From NCBI RefSeq assembly GCF_014652095.1, contig NZ_BMYD01000001.1, positions 1,279,466 through 1,343,465 on the forward strand: 64,000 nucleotides of DNA. The letters run 5' to 3'. This DNA comes from Cognatilysobacter bugurensis. Lineage in GTDB: Bacteria > Pseudomonadota > Gammaproteobacteria > Xanthomonadales > Xanthomonadaceae. A model generated the notes under the pieces. That model did no database searches and was not told where the DNA came from. It was given only the letters and a program-made list of their open reading frames with translations. The position numbers were made by a program, and so were the translations under genes. Positions 51,301 through 59,933 of the stretch are shown piece after piece; the first letter of the stretch is position 1, and the number at the start of each line of letters is the position of its first letter.

Positions 51301-51869
51301 TCGCCGCGGTGCGGCAGGCCGATCTGCCGACGCAACCGCCGCCACAGCGCTTCGATGAAGCCTGCGCGCAGCGTCGGGTCGCGCGGGGGCACGGCGCCGC
51401 GCGCCCAGGCATCGAGCCAGTCCGGGCGATAGACGAGGTAGCGTGCATATAGCCGTGCAAGACGATCGGCGAGCTGGAAGCGGCGGCGCTCAGCGTCCCC
51501 GCCCTGCAGGTAGGCCCGCAGTTCGTCGGAGTCGATCGAATCGAGCGAGGCATGGATGCGCCAGCGCAGATGCTCGCCGCGGTAGGGCTGCAACGCGACC
51601 GCCTGTTCGCCGAGCACCTGCCCCGCGAGCGAGTCGAGCCATGCGCTCGGCAGCACAACGTCGAGATTCGCGACGATGCCGCCCGCCCCCTGCCGCCGCG
51701 CAAGCGCGCCGACGAGCCAGTGCTTCATGCCCGGGTGCGCGGCAATCAGGGTCTGCGGCGCGAGGGGATGCTCCGGGCGCTGCGAATCGAGCAGGTGCGC
51801 GAGCGGGTCGAGCAGCGCTTCCAGCCGGCTCGCCCGATACACCACCAAGCCTGGACCCGATTCTTCCAA
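48387..51869 (-). CDS. recC: Exodeoxyribonuclease V gamma subunit RecC
   Basis: 1160-aa Chi-recognition and scaffold subunit. The inactive helicase-like N-terminus starts LVVYRASRLEALLDPLAHLL, with HPGMKHWLVGALARRQG and NLDVVLPSAWLDSL typical of RecC, then DIIVMAPDIRTYLPLLPAVF, and VIGLNEGEFPRGGGEGGLDP near the middle. First of three genes chained by 4-bp overlaps, implying stoichiometric translation. It repairs double-strand breaks with RecB and RecD. Confidence 0.96.
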   Translation of the reverse strand: MEESGPGLVVYRASRLEALLDPLAHLLDSQRPEHPLAPQTLIAAHPGMKHWLVGALARRQGAGGIVANLDVVLPSAWLDSLAGQVLGEQAVALQPYRGEHLRWRIHASLDSIDSDELRAYLQGGDAERRRFQLADRLARLYARYLVYRPDWLDAWARGAVPPRDPTLRAGFIEALWRRLRRQIGLPHRGEVLERLVDAIGQYPDLVRSAEPLHVFGLSHLAPAELALLRAVSRHRPLVLYIPDPCRERWAGLSSDRRLLRERVRADAFAPDTEALFLDQDHPLLAQWGRLGQHFMLALEDSEADVVQDVRHWRDEAGAEHEVDDAEAGDSRLHRLQDSLRRLEPALLSPVGDVHAQRADASLRVHVCHTRLRELEVLRDALLQQRRERPDLRPSDIIVMAPDIRTYLPLLPAVFGPPGHADGPLPYHLADVAVASSHSLFDTFRRLLDVPRSRLTAPEVIDLLARPDIARRFGLAADDIDLVAKWLGDARVAWALDAGFRHDLGLPRVSEHTFAWGVDRMLAGYVLGDAAGDDGVCLPDGSELAPIDGIHGPQAAALGALDALLVELADLHSDRNRRTRASAWAQRFEHRLDAMLRVDPDDRLALDAKALLLGFVRTIATEPAQSGLDPELPFDVVRDLLLERLEAAPQRQAFLMGGMTVCGMVPQRSIPFRVIAVIGLNEGEFPRGGGEGGLDPMSRHRRLGDRDLRGDDRYLFLETVMSARDALHLSYVGEGVRDGKPRNPSAPLGELLAAFERAAGVDAEDDAPDAAGAWQRPWLVRHPLQPFDARYFDGRDPALFSFRRDFAQMAAPPAAPPPAPFHTPPTVPVAIAPSIEPIALHEVLGYYRDPARQLLAGALRLRLDALGDGRLPDCEPLEARFDAIDGVTRRVFVHAIAHDALPDAAPPWLRLGGLLPPGRIGEAAWRAECEKVQSLLEGARRHPLFASGLPQACAVSVDIDASPFRVRGELPRCYETDDAVWVFDLYPGRREDALDFRARIGLFVEWALLRLRDAAGDRAARLCALTETDSARWQQSINEWDAQFMAHASDGDIEACAQRLDALRARVGRLLDFWVQAQAAPSWYFPKTSWVAATAPAKTADAWLGGRQHVGERDYGLGYARLLASERDFRPGTADHELLESIARDLHGLIHFAERDAEATA

Positions 51870-52018
51870 CGCGCTCTTCCCGAAGATCGCGCGCCGGACA
51901 CCGACGCGCCTCGATGCTAGCCCAGTGCCGACCGGCGGCTGGGCGCCACGACTTTAAAAGCCGGCATTCTCAGCCCGTGATACTCGGCCGTGCGGGGGCC
52001 GGCCGTGGGCGGATCCGC

Positions 52019-52052
52019 AAAACGAAAAAGCCGCCTCGCGAGAGGCGGCTTT
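52019..52052 (-). terminator. Terminator after tRNA-Val
   Basis: AAAGCCGCCTC-GCGA-GAGGCGGCTTT stem followed on the minus strand by TTCGTTTT: 11 bp with a tetraloop and T-rich tail, 48 nt past the tRNA. Confidence 0.9.
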
Positions 52053-52099
52053 CCGGGTCTGGCATTCGATCAGGCGTGACATGCGCCGGACCGCGAAAG

Positions 52100-52174
52100 T
52101 GGTGGGCGGTACAGGGTTCGAACCTGTGACCCCTACCATGTCAAGGTAGTGCTCTACCGCTGAGCTAACCGCCC
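52100..52174 (-). tRNA. tRNA-Val (GAC)
   Basis: 75-nt cloverleaf: acceptor GGGCGGT / ACCGCCC, discriminator A, encoded CCA. Anticodon stem CTACC/GGTAG with loop TTGACAT, anticodon GAC. TAGCTCAGCGG D-arm and GGTTCGAACC T-arm. Confidence 0.97.
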
Positions 52175-52206
52175 GTTCGCCGCAAACACCCCGGCGAGGG
52201 GCGCGC

Positions 52207-52235
52207 AGTGTAGCCCGGCGTTCCGGCCGCGGCAA
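52207..52235 (-). promoter_or_regulatory. Candidate tRNA-Val promoter
   Basis: Minus strand TTGCCG, exactly 17 nt, TACACT; the start lies about 26 nt before the tRNA. Confidence 0.55.
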
Positions 52236-52296
52236 CAGCTTCGATGCGCGAATTCGGGCGCTTCGTCACGCGCGCCCGAGATCAACAGACCCGCGC

Positions 52297-54366
52297 TCAA
52301 TGGATCAGCCCGCGCTCCTTGAGCTTGCGAAGCTCGTCGCGCACCGCGCCGGCCTGTTCGAACTCGAGGTCGCGCGCGTGCTGGTACATCTTCTGCTCCA
52401 GCGCCTTGATCTGCGCGGCCACCTGGTTGGGCGACATCGATGCGTAGTCCGGTGCGTCCTCCGCGACGCGGCGCGACTTGCCCTTCCCCTTAGCTTTAAG
52501 CGCCTCGGGATCGGCGCGTGCGCCTTCGAACACGTCGACCAGCTTGCGCACCGTCGAGACCGGCGTGATGCCGTGCTCCTCGTTGTACTCCACCTGCTTC
52601 TGCCGGCGGCGCGAGGTCTCGTCGAGCGCGGCTTGCATCGAACGGGTGACCGTGTCGGCGTACAGAATCGCCTTGCCCCGCACGTTGCGCGCGGCGCGGC
52701 CGATCGTCTGGATCAGCGAGCCGGTCGAGCGCAGGAAGCCTTCCTTGTCCGCATCGAGGATCGCCACCAGCGAGACCTCAGGCATGTCGAGGCCCTCGCG
52801 CAGCAGGTTGATGCCGATGAGCACATCGAACTTGCCCAGGCGCAGGTCGCGGATGATCTCGACGCGCTCGACGGTGTCGATGTCCGAGTGCAGATACCGC
52901 ACCTTGACGCCGTGCTCGCCGAGGTACTCGGTGAGGTTCTCGGCCATGCGCTTGGTGAGCGTGGTGATCAGCACGCGATCGCCCATCGCGACACGGAGGT
53001 TGATCTCGCCGAGCACGTCGTCGACCTGGGTCGCGACGGGGCGGATCTCCACTTCCGGATCGATGAGGCCCGTCGGCCGGACGACGAGTTCCACCACCTC
53101 GCCCTCCGACTTCTCGAGCTCGTAATTGCTCGGCGTCGCCGAGACGAAGATCGCGCGCGGCGATCGGCGCTCCCACTCCTCGAACCGCAGCGGCCGGTTG
53201 TCCAGCGCCGACGGCAGGCGGAAGCCGAACTCCACCAGCGTCTCCTTTCGTGAGCGGTCGCCCTTGAACATCGCACCGACCTGCGGAACCGTCACGTGTG
53301 ACTCGTCGCAGACGAGCAGCGCATCGGGCGGCAGGTAATCGAACAGGCAAGGCGGCGGCTCGCCGGGCATTTGGCCCGTCAGGTGCCGAGAGTAGTTCTC
53401 GACGCCGTTGCAGAAGCCCACTTCGGCGAGCATCTCCAGGTCGAACTGCGTGCGCTGCTGCAGGCGCTGCGCTTCGACGAGCTTGTTCGCCGCGTACAGC
53501 TGCTCGAGCCGCTCGCGCAGCTCGACCTTGATCGTCTCGACCGCCTCGAGCACCGTGCGCCGCGTGCTCACGTAATGCGACTTCGGGTAGATCGTGTACC
53601 GCGGCAGCTTGCGCAGCACCTCGCCCGTGAGTGGGTCGAAGCCCGACAGGTTCTCCACCTCGCCGTCGAACAGCTCGATGCGCAGCGCCTCGGCGTCGCT
53701 TTCCGCCGGATGCACGTCGATGACCTCGCCGCGCACGCGGTACGTGCCGCGCCGCAACTCGGTGTCGTTACGCGTGTACTGCATCTCGGTGAGGCGCCGG
53801 ATCAGTTCGCGCTGGTCGATGCGGTCGCCACGCACCATATGCAGCACCATCCGGTGGTACTCATTCGGGTCGCCCAGGCCGTAGATCGCCGATACCGTGC
53901 ACACGATGATCGCGTCGCGCCGCTCGAGCAGCGCCTTCGTCGCCGACAGCCGCATCTGCTCGATGTGCTCGTTCACCGAGCTGTCCTTCTCGATGAACGT
54001 GTCGCTCGACGGCACGTAGGCCTCGGGCTGGTAGTAGTCGTAGTAGCTGACGAAGTACTCGACCGCGTTGTGCGGGAAGAAGCCCTTGAACTCGCCGTAG
54101 AGCTGCGCCGCGAGCGTCTTGTTCGGCGCCATGATCAGCGTCGGCTTCTGCACCTGCTGGATCACGTTCGCGATCGTGTAGGTCTTGCCGGACCCCGTCA
54201 CGCCGAGCAGCGTCTGGTGGGCGAGGCCATTCTCGAACCCGCTGACGAGCTTCTCGATCGCCGCGGGCTGGTCGCCGGCGGGGGAATAGGGGGAGACGAG
54301 CTGAAAGCGGCCCTCGCCGGCTGTCTGCTGTTGGGCACTCACGGACGTATTTGAAATTACAGACAT
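52297..54366 (-). CDS. uvrB: Excinuclease ABC subunit B
   Basis: Damage-verification helicase-like subunit of nucleotide excision repair, 689 aa. Walker A GVTGSGKT (55-62), the DNA-opening beta-hairpin [12 protein letters not shown] (108-119), [14 protein letters not shown] (Walker B), [16 protein letters not shown] (motif VI) and a C-terminal UVR domain for UvrC binding ([20 protein letters not shown]). ATG at 54366 starts close to the usual [14 protein letters not shown]; no strong ribosome binding site is visible. The 18-codon upstream extension is rich in Pro/Arg and is unlikely to be translated. Confidence 0.97.
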   Translation of the reverse strand: MSVISNTSVSAQQQTAGEGRFQLVSPYSPAGDQPAAIEKLVSGFENGLAHQTLLGVTGSGKTYTIANVIQQVQKPTLIMAPNKTLAAQLYGEFKGFFPHNAVEYFVSYYDYYQPEAYVPSSDTFIEKDSSVNEHIEQMRLSATKALLERRDAIIVCTVSAIYGLGDPNEYHRMVLHMVRGDRIDQRELIRRLTEMQYTRNDTELRRGTYRVRGEVIDVHPAESDAEALRIELFDGEVENLSGFDPLTGEVLRKLPRYTIYPKSHYVSTRRTVLEAVETIKVELRERLEQLYAANKLVEAQRLQQRTQFDLEMLAEVGFCNGVENYSRHLTGQMPGEPPPCLFDYLPPDALLVCDESHVTVPQVGAMFKGDRSRKETLVEFGFRLPSALDNRPLRFEEWERRSPRAIFVSATPSNYELEKSEGEVVELVVRPTGLIDPEVEIRPVATQVDDVLGEINLRVAMGDRVLITTLTKRMAENLTEYLGEHGVKVRYLHSDIDTVERVEIIRDLRLGKFDVLIGINLLREGLDMPEVSLVAILDADKEGFLRSTGSLIQTIGRAARNVRGKAILYADTVTRSMQAALDETSRRRQKQVEYNEEHGITPVSTVRKLVDVFEGARADPEALKAKGKGKSRRVAEDAPDYASMSPNQVAAQIKALEQKMYQHARDLEFEQAGAVRDELRKLKERGLIH

Positions 54367-54506
54367 GGGCAGAGGAGGACGCCTGACAGGACGAGGCCAA
54401 CATGGTGGCGGATCCAGCATTTTCCTACTCTGCGTATGGCTGGAGGCTGACGGGCGGGGTCCATTTGCCTGCGTAGCCTGCGTGACCTCCGAGGAAGGAT
54501 CTGTTC

Positions 54507-55049
54507 ATGCGCCAGACGTCGTACGGCTTTAGCTTGTTTGACCTTCTCGTCGCGGTGGCAATCACCGCGGTCTTGCTGGGCATTGCTCTGCCGGCGTGGA
54601 GCGCGGCCCGCGCCCGAGTGCACTCCGTGAATGCTCGCGCTGCGATCGCCATGTCGCTTCACGACAGCATGCGCCATGCGACTGTTACGGGAAGCGAGGT
54701 CGTGCTCTGCCCGTCCAGCATTGGATCTAGCTGCACCCCGGGAACGAATTGGAGCCTGGGCTGGATTGCCTTCATCGACAGTGACGGAAACCGCCTGCCA
54801 GGAAGCAGCGAACCCGTGATCCGGGTCGAAACGGCCCTGCAAGGCAACGTCGAACTGTTCTCGACCGCTGGGCGAAAGCACCTTGTCTTCCAGCCAAACG
54901 GCAGCAACGCAGGTTCCAACGTGACCTTCACCCTCTGTGACGGCCGCGGCCCCCGCCACGCCGCGACGCTGGTGCTCGCGAACGGTGGCCAGATCAGGAC
55001 CGACATCCCGTCTACCCATGCGGCCGCCCGGTGCACGCGCCGCGTTTGA
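54507..55049 (+). CDS. Lone GspH/FimT-type pseudopilin with Asp at position 5
   Basis: 180-aa minor pseudopilin. Prepilin cleavage is predicted at SYG|FSLFDLLVAVAITAVLLG (Gly7), and the C-terminal globular domain has GWIAFIDSDGNRLPG as in GspH/FimT. The residue at mature position 5 is Asp rather than the near-invariant Glu. AGGAAGGA is an excellent ribosome binding site. It stands alone between uvrB (divergent) and tRNA-Asn, about 400 bp from the pil operon and on the opposite strand, and differs from the FimT at 61388. Role in pilus assembly is probable but not certain. Confidence 0.85.
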   Translation: MRQTSYGFSLFDLLVAVAITAVLLGIALPAWSAARARVHSVNARAAIAMSLHDSMRHATVTGSEVVLCPSSIGSSCTPGTNWSLGWIAFIDSDGNRLPGSSEPVIRVETALQGNVELFSTAGRKHLVFQPNGSNAGSNVTFTLCDGRGPRHAATLVLANGGQIRTDIPSTHAAARCTRRV

Positions 55050-55067
55050 TCCCGCCCCCCAAATGGC

Positions 55068-55096
55068 TTGCGTCGACTTCGCCTGCCCGTTACGAT
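55068..55096 (+). promoter_or_regulatory. Candidate tRNA-Asn promoter
   Basis: TTGCGT, 17-nt spacer, TACGAT; the -10 ends 10 nt before the tRNA, giving a short 5' leader. Confidence 0.5.
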
Positions 55097-55106
55097 GTGC
55101 GCCCCC

Positions 55107-55183
55107 GCCCGAATAGCTCAGCCGGTTAGAGCACTTGACTGTTAATCAGGGGGTCGTTGGTTCGAGTCCAACTTCGGGCGCCA
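55107..55183 (+). tRNA. tRNA-Asn (GTT)
   Basis: 77-nt cloverleaf: acceptor GCCCGAA / TTCGGGC, discriminator G, encoded CCA. Anticodon loop CTGTTAA, anticodon GTT. TAGCTCAGCCGG D-arm, GGTTCGAGTCC T-arm. Confidence 0.98.
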
Positions 55184-55196
55184 GGTTTAGAAGAAG

Positions 55197-55220
55197 AGCC
55201 CGCAGCAATGCGGGCTTTTT
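55197..55220 (+). terminator. Terminator after tRNA-Asn
   Basis: AGCCCGCA-GCAA-TGCGGGCT followed by TTTT, 13 nt past the tRNA. Confidence 0.9.
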
Positions 55221-55447
55221 GCCGCTCGACTGATTTGCAATGCCCAAGCTCGGCAGGCCTCAGCGGCCGAGCCCTTCGGACGCGCATTCACCCGCCGTGC
55301 GGCCAGTCCGCGAGCCGGCCGGTTGCAGTCGTTCTGACGAGCGCGCACCGCAGCGTAGTGATCAAACCCCGGTCTAATGCGCACCGTCATCAAGGTCCGA
55401 CTCGAAGTACGTTGCCCCGGAGCCGCGGCGCAAGAACCGGCGCTCGA

Positions 55448-55903
55448 CTACCAGCAATCGCTGACGCTGCCGGTCCCGTTTTCCTTCTTAGTTCCGGTGT
55501 TAGTGATCCCCAGCGTTCCGCAAAGCGTATCCGCGGTCTCCTGCTTGCCCTGCGGAACTGCTCGCAGCTCATATGCACTTGCGGTGAGCGTGTCCACTGC
55601 CGAAACCGTATAGAACGATGCGATCTCGGTACGGCAGCCCACTGCCGGCAACACATCCGTTGCCGCTGCGTCTGCGGCATAGGTCATCTTCGTCGTATAC
55701 CGGCGCTCCAGCGCCTGGGCTACTTCCGTAAGGCAGGCTTTCGCGTTGCCCCGACGCGTTTTTACGACCGAACCCTGGTAACTGGCCATGGCCACGCTAG
55801 CCAAAATTGCCACGATCGCTACCGTGATCATGAGTTCGATGAGCGTGAAACCACCTGCTCGGCGAGCGCTGCCGAAGAACATGCGGGGAGTGATAGTGGT
55901 CAT
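55448..55903 (-). CDS. pilE: Type IV pilin-like protein PilE (minor pilin)
   Basis: 151 aa. Type III signal: RRAGG|FTLIELMITVAIVAIL, cleavage after Gly18, with Glu5 of the mature protein present. The globular part has GNAKACLTEVAQALERRYT and a Cys pair near the C-terminus (DTLCGTLG ... SDCW) for the D-loop disulfide. Last gene of the minor pilin operon; its ATG is 3 nt after the pilY1 stop, so translation is coupled. The order after pilY1 fits the minor pilin PilE rather than the major pilin PilA. The 227 nt to the tRNA-Asn terminator hold no gene. Confidence 0.93.
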   Translation of the reverse strand: MTTITPRMFFGSARRAGGFTLIELMITVAIVAILASVAMASYQGSVVKTRRGNAKACLTEVAQALERRYTTKMTYAADAAATDVLPAVGCRTEIASFYTVSAVDTLTASAYELRAVPQGKQETADTLCGTLGITNTGTKKENGTGSVSDCW

Positions 55904-55906
55904 CGG

Positions 55907-58900
55907 TCAGTCCAGAAGGATTTCGCGCCAAGACACCCGCCCGAGGAGTACGGACGAAGGCTTCTTCGGCTTGGTGATCTTGGTCGTGTGGTCACCTACG
56001 ACGACGCTGTCGTCGAGCATTGCGAGATCGCCCGGCATGCCAGGAGTTGCGACCGACCCGATGCCGGTTTCCTTACCGCCGGAGGTCAGCGTCTCATAGG
56101 TGCCGTCGCCGTCCACATCGAAGTACGGCGAATCGCCCGCCGTCCCGGTAAACGCGCCCACCGCATTGATGTAACCGGTGCCGCCGTCGAGGCACTCGTC
56201 GCCGCTTGGAATGACGCTCGTGGTCACCAGCATGGTCCCGTCGACGATCTGAGCGCCAATCATGCGTTCGCCTTCCGCGGTCGCATTCGGCGGCGTCAGC
56301 AGGTCGATGAACCAACCGCGCGTATCGGCCGGAAGCGGCGTGGTCGGCTCAAACGCGCGTTGCGTCGCGCGCTCCGAATCCGTTGAGTTCTGCACGTTGA
56401 TGTTGCGCTTGGTGATCGGCGAGTTCGCACCGCGGTGATCGCCGATCATTGAACCGTCATCCATCAGGCCATACCAGCTTTGCACGCTCTTGTCGGTCAG
56501 GTCGGACGTCGTCAGGTAGCGGCCCGTCCCGAAGAACACCCAGCGCTTGTACGTCGTCGGGTCGATTGCGACCGTCACGCCACCAGTGATCGGCTGCAGG
56601 GTGCCGCCGGGGCCCTTCGCGACGAACATCGGACTCGGGGAGTTTGAATTTCCGTATGCCGGGCCCCACTGCCCGGTATTCGAATTGCTAATGTCGAACT
56701 TCCAGAGATTTCCACGCAAGTCGCCTGCATAGACGAAGTCAACCGCCTGGTCGCCGTTGACGTCCCAACCATTCGGTTGCGAGAGCCCGTTCGGCGTCGT
56801 CGACGACCCTACTTTGGTGTCGAGCTGGGCAATCAACGCCCCTGTCTCGAGGTTGAAAATGAACAGCTGAGCGCGATGCGTGTCGCTGTTCGGCCCGTTC
56901 GCGACGATCAGACCGGTGACGCCATTGTTGAGCTTCGCAATGACCGGTCGCGAGATCACGTTTCCGAGACCGGCCGTGTCCGCAATATCCCAGAGCACTT
57001 TGTTCGCCGCGAACGAGCCAGGGGCCGTCACGTCTAGTGCGAAAAGACCCCGCCCACCACGCCCTAACGTCCCCACGAGGATGCGCTTGTTGGGCGTCTG
57101 CTGCGTCGATGAAACGACAATCGGCCCGTCCACAAAGTACTCGTGTCCGTACTCAGGCTGGGCGTACGCCTTCAGCGCCGCGAGATCGATGCCCCGAGGA
57201 ACGTAGGCGAACCGTTCGGCGCCTTGCGCGCTGGCGTCCCCGCCCGTAGCAAACGCATGCAACATGCCATCGTTGGCCCCCACGAATACGGTATCCAGGT
57301 CCTTCACGTACACAGGTGACGAATTGACGATGTCGCCCAGCAAGTGGACACGGGTTCGCAGAGCGCCGCCATTGCTTTTCTCGTTCGACCGGTCGCCGCG
57401 GACGTAGGCGGCGACGTCGGCAGTAAGCGCTGTCGTCTGGCTCAACGTTGGAAAAGCAACGCCCGACGTACCCGACCACGTAAATATCTTCCGCGTCGTG
57501 TAGTCAGCCGGAAATTTCTTAGATGCCTCCCAAACAGGCGTGCCGCCGATCACGCCATTGGTAATCGGATAGGCCGCCAGCTCGCCGGCCCAGCGCCCCT
57601 CCAGATAACTCGCCTGATAAACGCGGTCTGCGTCCTTCGACGACGCACTGTTCGTAACAACGCTCGACCCGGACGCCGTGTCCTGGCCGATCGATATCAA
57701 CACGTCCCTCAAACCGGCCGCAAATGCATCCGGATTCGAAGCATTAAAGAAGCCTCCGCGCGAATTAACGGCCGCATGCAGCAGATCATCGATCTTGCCC
57801 GGATTAGTCGTGTGCGGGTTAGCCCATGCAACGTCGGCCATCGTTCTGATAGCGGCGAATGCCACATCCGGAATGACGTTACCCGTCACGCCCAAGCCGA
57901 CGCCATACGTGACCATGTGCTGCCAGAACGCGACGTTGGGTTCTTTCGCCGGCACGTTGTTTCGAAGATCCGTGCGGAGATCCCGCTTCCAGAAATGCAT
58001 CGCGACGTCGGCCAGCGTATCGGCACGGTCATCCGAAAATGGCTCCGTCTTTGCGGCCATCTGGTAGCTCAACCCACTGCCTGCTGGGCCCGTGATTGGC
58101 GCCGACATACCTGCGCTGTCAGTATCTTCAGCAGCGCCCCCTGAAGCGGCATCTCCGTTCCAGTAACCATCCGTCATAAGGATTGAATAGTTCTGGCGGC
58201 ATGACAAATGGGCGGCGGTATTGGTCGTGCCCGGAGTCTTTGACCAGGGACCGGTATTGTCGGGGCGTGAAAAGTAGAGACCCACGTCATCAAGCGCACG
58301 ACGAAGGGGGGTACCTGCGCGGGGGATCGTGTGGGTGTAGAGGCTGGTGAAGAAGTTCTGCCGATCCGTGCCCGAGAACTCACGCACGCCGCGAATTACT
58401 GTCGCGCTGCTCACCCCATCGACCGGGCCGGCCGCTTTATTGATTGCGGCAAAACCGACTCGAGGGGCCGGGCTCGCTTCGCTGCTCGGCGGAAGCTGCG
58501 AGAAAGCGCGGCCGATACCGGCGCGAGCCGCGAGAATGCGCGACCGATAGTACGTGTACCAGTTAGCGAAATTCTGTATTTCCTGCGCATACGTGCAAGC
58601 ACCCTGCGTACAGTCCTTACGGGCGCCCCGACCTTCACCGGTATAGCTCGCGGTCGTCGACAGGATACGACGTTCAGTGTAATTAGCGCCGTTCCAGTCC
58701 ACTGCTCCCGCCGCATTTGTCCCGTTGTACGTGTAGTACGTCGCCGGGTAGTACGAGCGGGTGCCATTTTCCACAATGCAAGCGCTGGTTTGGCACGTTG
58801 TGTCGACGCTGTTTCGCTGCCAGTTGCCGCTCTGATTGCTTACGGCGACGGTCAGGTTTCTGCATCCGACGCCCGTGTTCTCCGGATTATGGGGCGCACA

Positions 58901-59392
58901 GGTCGGAGATGCGTTTGCATACAGGGAGCCGTCCGACTTCGCCCACGGGACGTACGTAATCGCAGGGTTGTAGTACAGCTTATTGAAATGCGAGGAACGA
59001 GCGATGCGCCCGAATTCGTCCGAAGGATCCGCGACAAAATTGTTGTATTGACCCGTGTCGGTAGCGCCGTACGGGAAATCTGGGCGAATGTAGACGAACC
59101 CGATGGACAACGCGGGCGATTGGTATGTCGTCCAGGTACCGTCGGCCGCTCGATAATAAGAGACGTTGTATGCGACCTCGTCCGGCATGATCTCGCTCTG
59201 CATCGAGCCCGAGTCATCAAGAATGAACATGATGTTCGGCGGCACCGCGACGCCCGACTGCAGCGGCACCTTCGGGATCGAAACGTTCGCGTGCACGGGC
59301 AAGCCGAGGACCGTCGCGACAAAGGCGGCGACGAACGCCCACGAGGTGCGGGCTGGCGCACTGGATCGATTAGGAATGTTCGAGCGGATCAT
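55907..59392 (-). CDS. pilY1: Type IV pilus tip adhesin PilY1
   Basis: 1161-aa secreted adhesin and pilus biogenesis factor. Signal peptide to about Ala35 (VLGLPVHA). A von Willebrand A-like region starts with the MIDAS motif DDSGSM (59-64). The C-terminal beta-propeller (Neisseria PilC type) carries the calcium loop DVNGDQAVDFVYAGD near residue 877, which in homologues controls pilus extension and retraction, followed by GNLWKFDIS. GAGGCG precedes the ATG at 59392, 10 nt after pilX. Codon use is less GC-rich than in neighbours; bases 58561-58620 contain only 29 G+C of 60. Confidence 0.95.
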   Translation of the reverse strand: MIRSNIPNRSSAPARTSWAFVAAFVATVLGLPVHANVSIPKVPLQSGVAVPPNIMFILDDSGSMQSEIMPDEVAYNVSYYRAADGTWTTYQSPALSIGFVYIRPDFPYGATDTGQYNNFVADPSDEFGRIARSSHFNKLYYNPAITYVPWAKSDGSLYANASPTCAPHNPENTGVGCRNLTVAVSNQSGNWQRNSVDTTCQTSACIVENGTRSYYPATYYTYNGTNAAGAVDWNGANYTERRILSTTASYTGEGRGARKDCTQGACTYAQEIQNFANWYTYYRSRILAARAGIGRAFSQLPPSSEASPAPRVGFAAINKAAGPVDGVSSATVIRGVREFSGTDRQNFFTSLYTHTIPRAGTPLRRALDDVGLYFSRPDNTGPWSKTPGTTNTAAHLSCRQNYSILMTDGYWNGDAASGGAAEDTDSAGMSAPITGPAGSGLSYQMAAKTEPFSDDRADTLADVAMHFWKRDLRTDLRNNVPAKEPNVAFWQHMVTYGVGLGVTGNVIPDVAFAAIRTMADVAWANPHTTNPGKIDDLLHAAVNSRGGFFNASNPDAFAAGLRDVLISIGQDTASGSSVVTNSASSKDADRVYQASYLEGRWAGELAAYPITNGVIGGTPVWEASKKFPADYTTRKIFTWSGTSGVAFPTLSQTTALTADVAAYVRGDRSNEKSNGGALRTRVHLLGDIVNSSPVYVKDLDTVFVGANDGMLHAFATGGDASAQGAERFAYVPRGIDLAALKAYAQPEYGHEYFVDGPIVVSSTQQTPNKRILVGTLGRGGRGLFALDVTAPGSFAANKVLWDIADTAGLGNVISRPVIAKLNNGVTGLIVANGPNSDTHRAQLFIFNLETGALIAQLDTKVGSSTTPNGLSQPNGWDVNGDQAVDFVYAGDLRGNLWKFDISNSNTGQWGPAYGNSNSPSPMFVAKGPGGTLQPITGGVTVAIDPTTYKRWVFFGTGRYLTTSDLTDKSVQSWYGLMDDGSMIGDHRGANSPITKRNINVQNSTDSERATQRAFEPTTPLPADTRGWFIDLLTPPNATAEGERMIGAQIVDGTMLVTTSVIPSGDECLDGGTGYINAVGAFTGTAGDSPYFDVDGDGTYETLTSGGKETGIGSVATPGMPGDLAMLDDSVVVGDHTTKITKPKKPSSVLLGRVSWREILLD

Positions 59393-59402
59393 GTCGAGCG
59401 CC

Positions 59403-59933
59403 TCACGGGCCGGCATAGGTGGTTTGCAGCAGGACCGCTGCACGATCGACCGCAGTGCTACGGGCGGTAACGCGATAACGGGGCTTCAGGCAGTGGGGAT
59501 GACGTTCGCCTTCGGGCAACTGGTCGCAGCCGGGCCACGTCGGCGCTATCCCCATGAACTCGATGAAGTACTGAGGCGTGGCAGTCCGCTGAAGCGTCGC
59601 GCTCGCCGCCTTCCACCCGTCGAACGCAGTGTCCTTCCAACGCTCCGTGGCGGTGGCAGTAGGGGTGCCGCAAAGGCCGTCGCTGCAAGTTGCGCTCGTG
59701 GGGAACGTCAGCCCGCCGGTAGCGATGCGCGCTTCCGCCTCGCGCAGCGCAGCCTCCGCAGCTTGGAAGCTGAGGTTGCGGTCGTACAAACTGCCGCTCA
59801 TCCGCTCTTCCAGCATCGTGCCGCGCAGGCTCGCAAGGCCGAGCAGGGTCATTACCAGGAGCAGGATCAGCACTACCACCAACGCGGCACCGCGCTCGCG
59901 GGACGGCATATGGAATGTCGGAGAGCGATTCAT
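59403..59933 (-). CDS. pilX: Minor pilin PilX
   Basis: 176 aa. Signal MNRSPTFHMPSRERG|AALVVVLILLLVMTLLGLAS; position 5 of the mature protein is hydrophobic, as expected for PilX/GspK-type proteins. The LEERMSGSLYDRNLSFQAAE block after the helix is the PilX N-terminal domain signature. Part of the PilVWX-FimU-E priming complex that sits at the pilus tip with PilY1. Its ATG overlaps the pilW stop (ATGA). Confidence 0.93.
   Translation of the reverse strand: MNRSPTFHMPSRERGAALVVVLILLLVMTLLGLASLRGTMLEERMSGSLYDRNLSFQAAEAALREAEARIATGGLTFPTSATCSDGLCGTPTATATERWKDTAFDGWKAASATLQRTATPQYFIEFMGIAPTWPGCDQLPEGERHPHCLKPRYRVTARSTAVDRAAVLLQTTYAGP

Noticed and set aside
55107..55183. tRNA-Asn as an attachment site of an island carrying the pil operon
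   Set aside because: No integrase and no direct repeat of the tRNA 3' end were found on the far side of the operon; minor pilin operons are core genes in this group.
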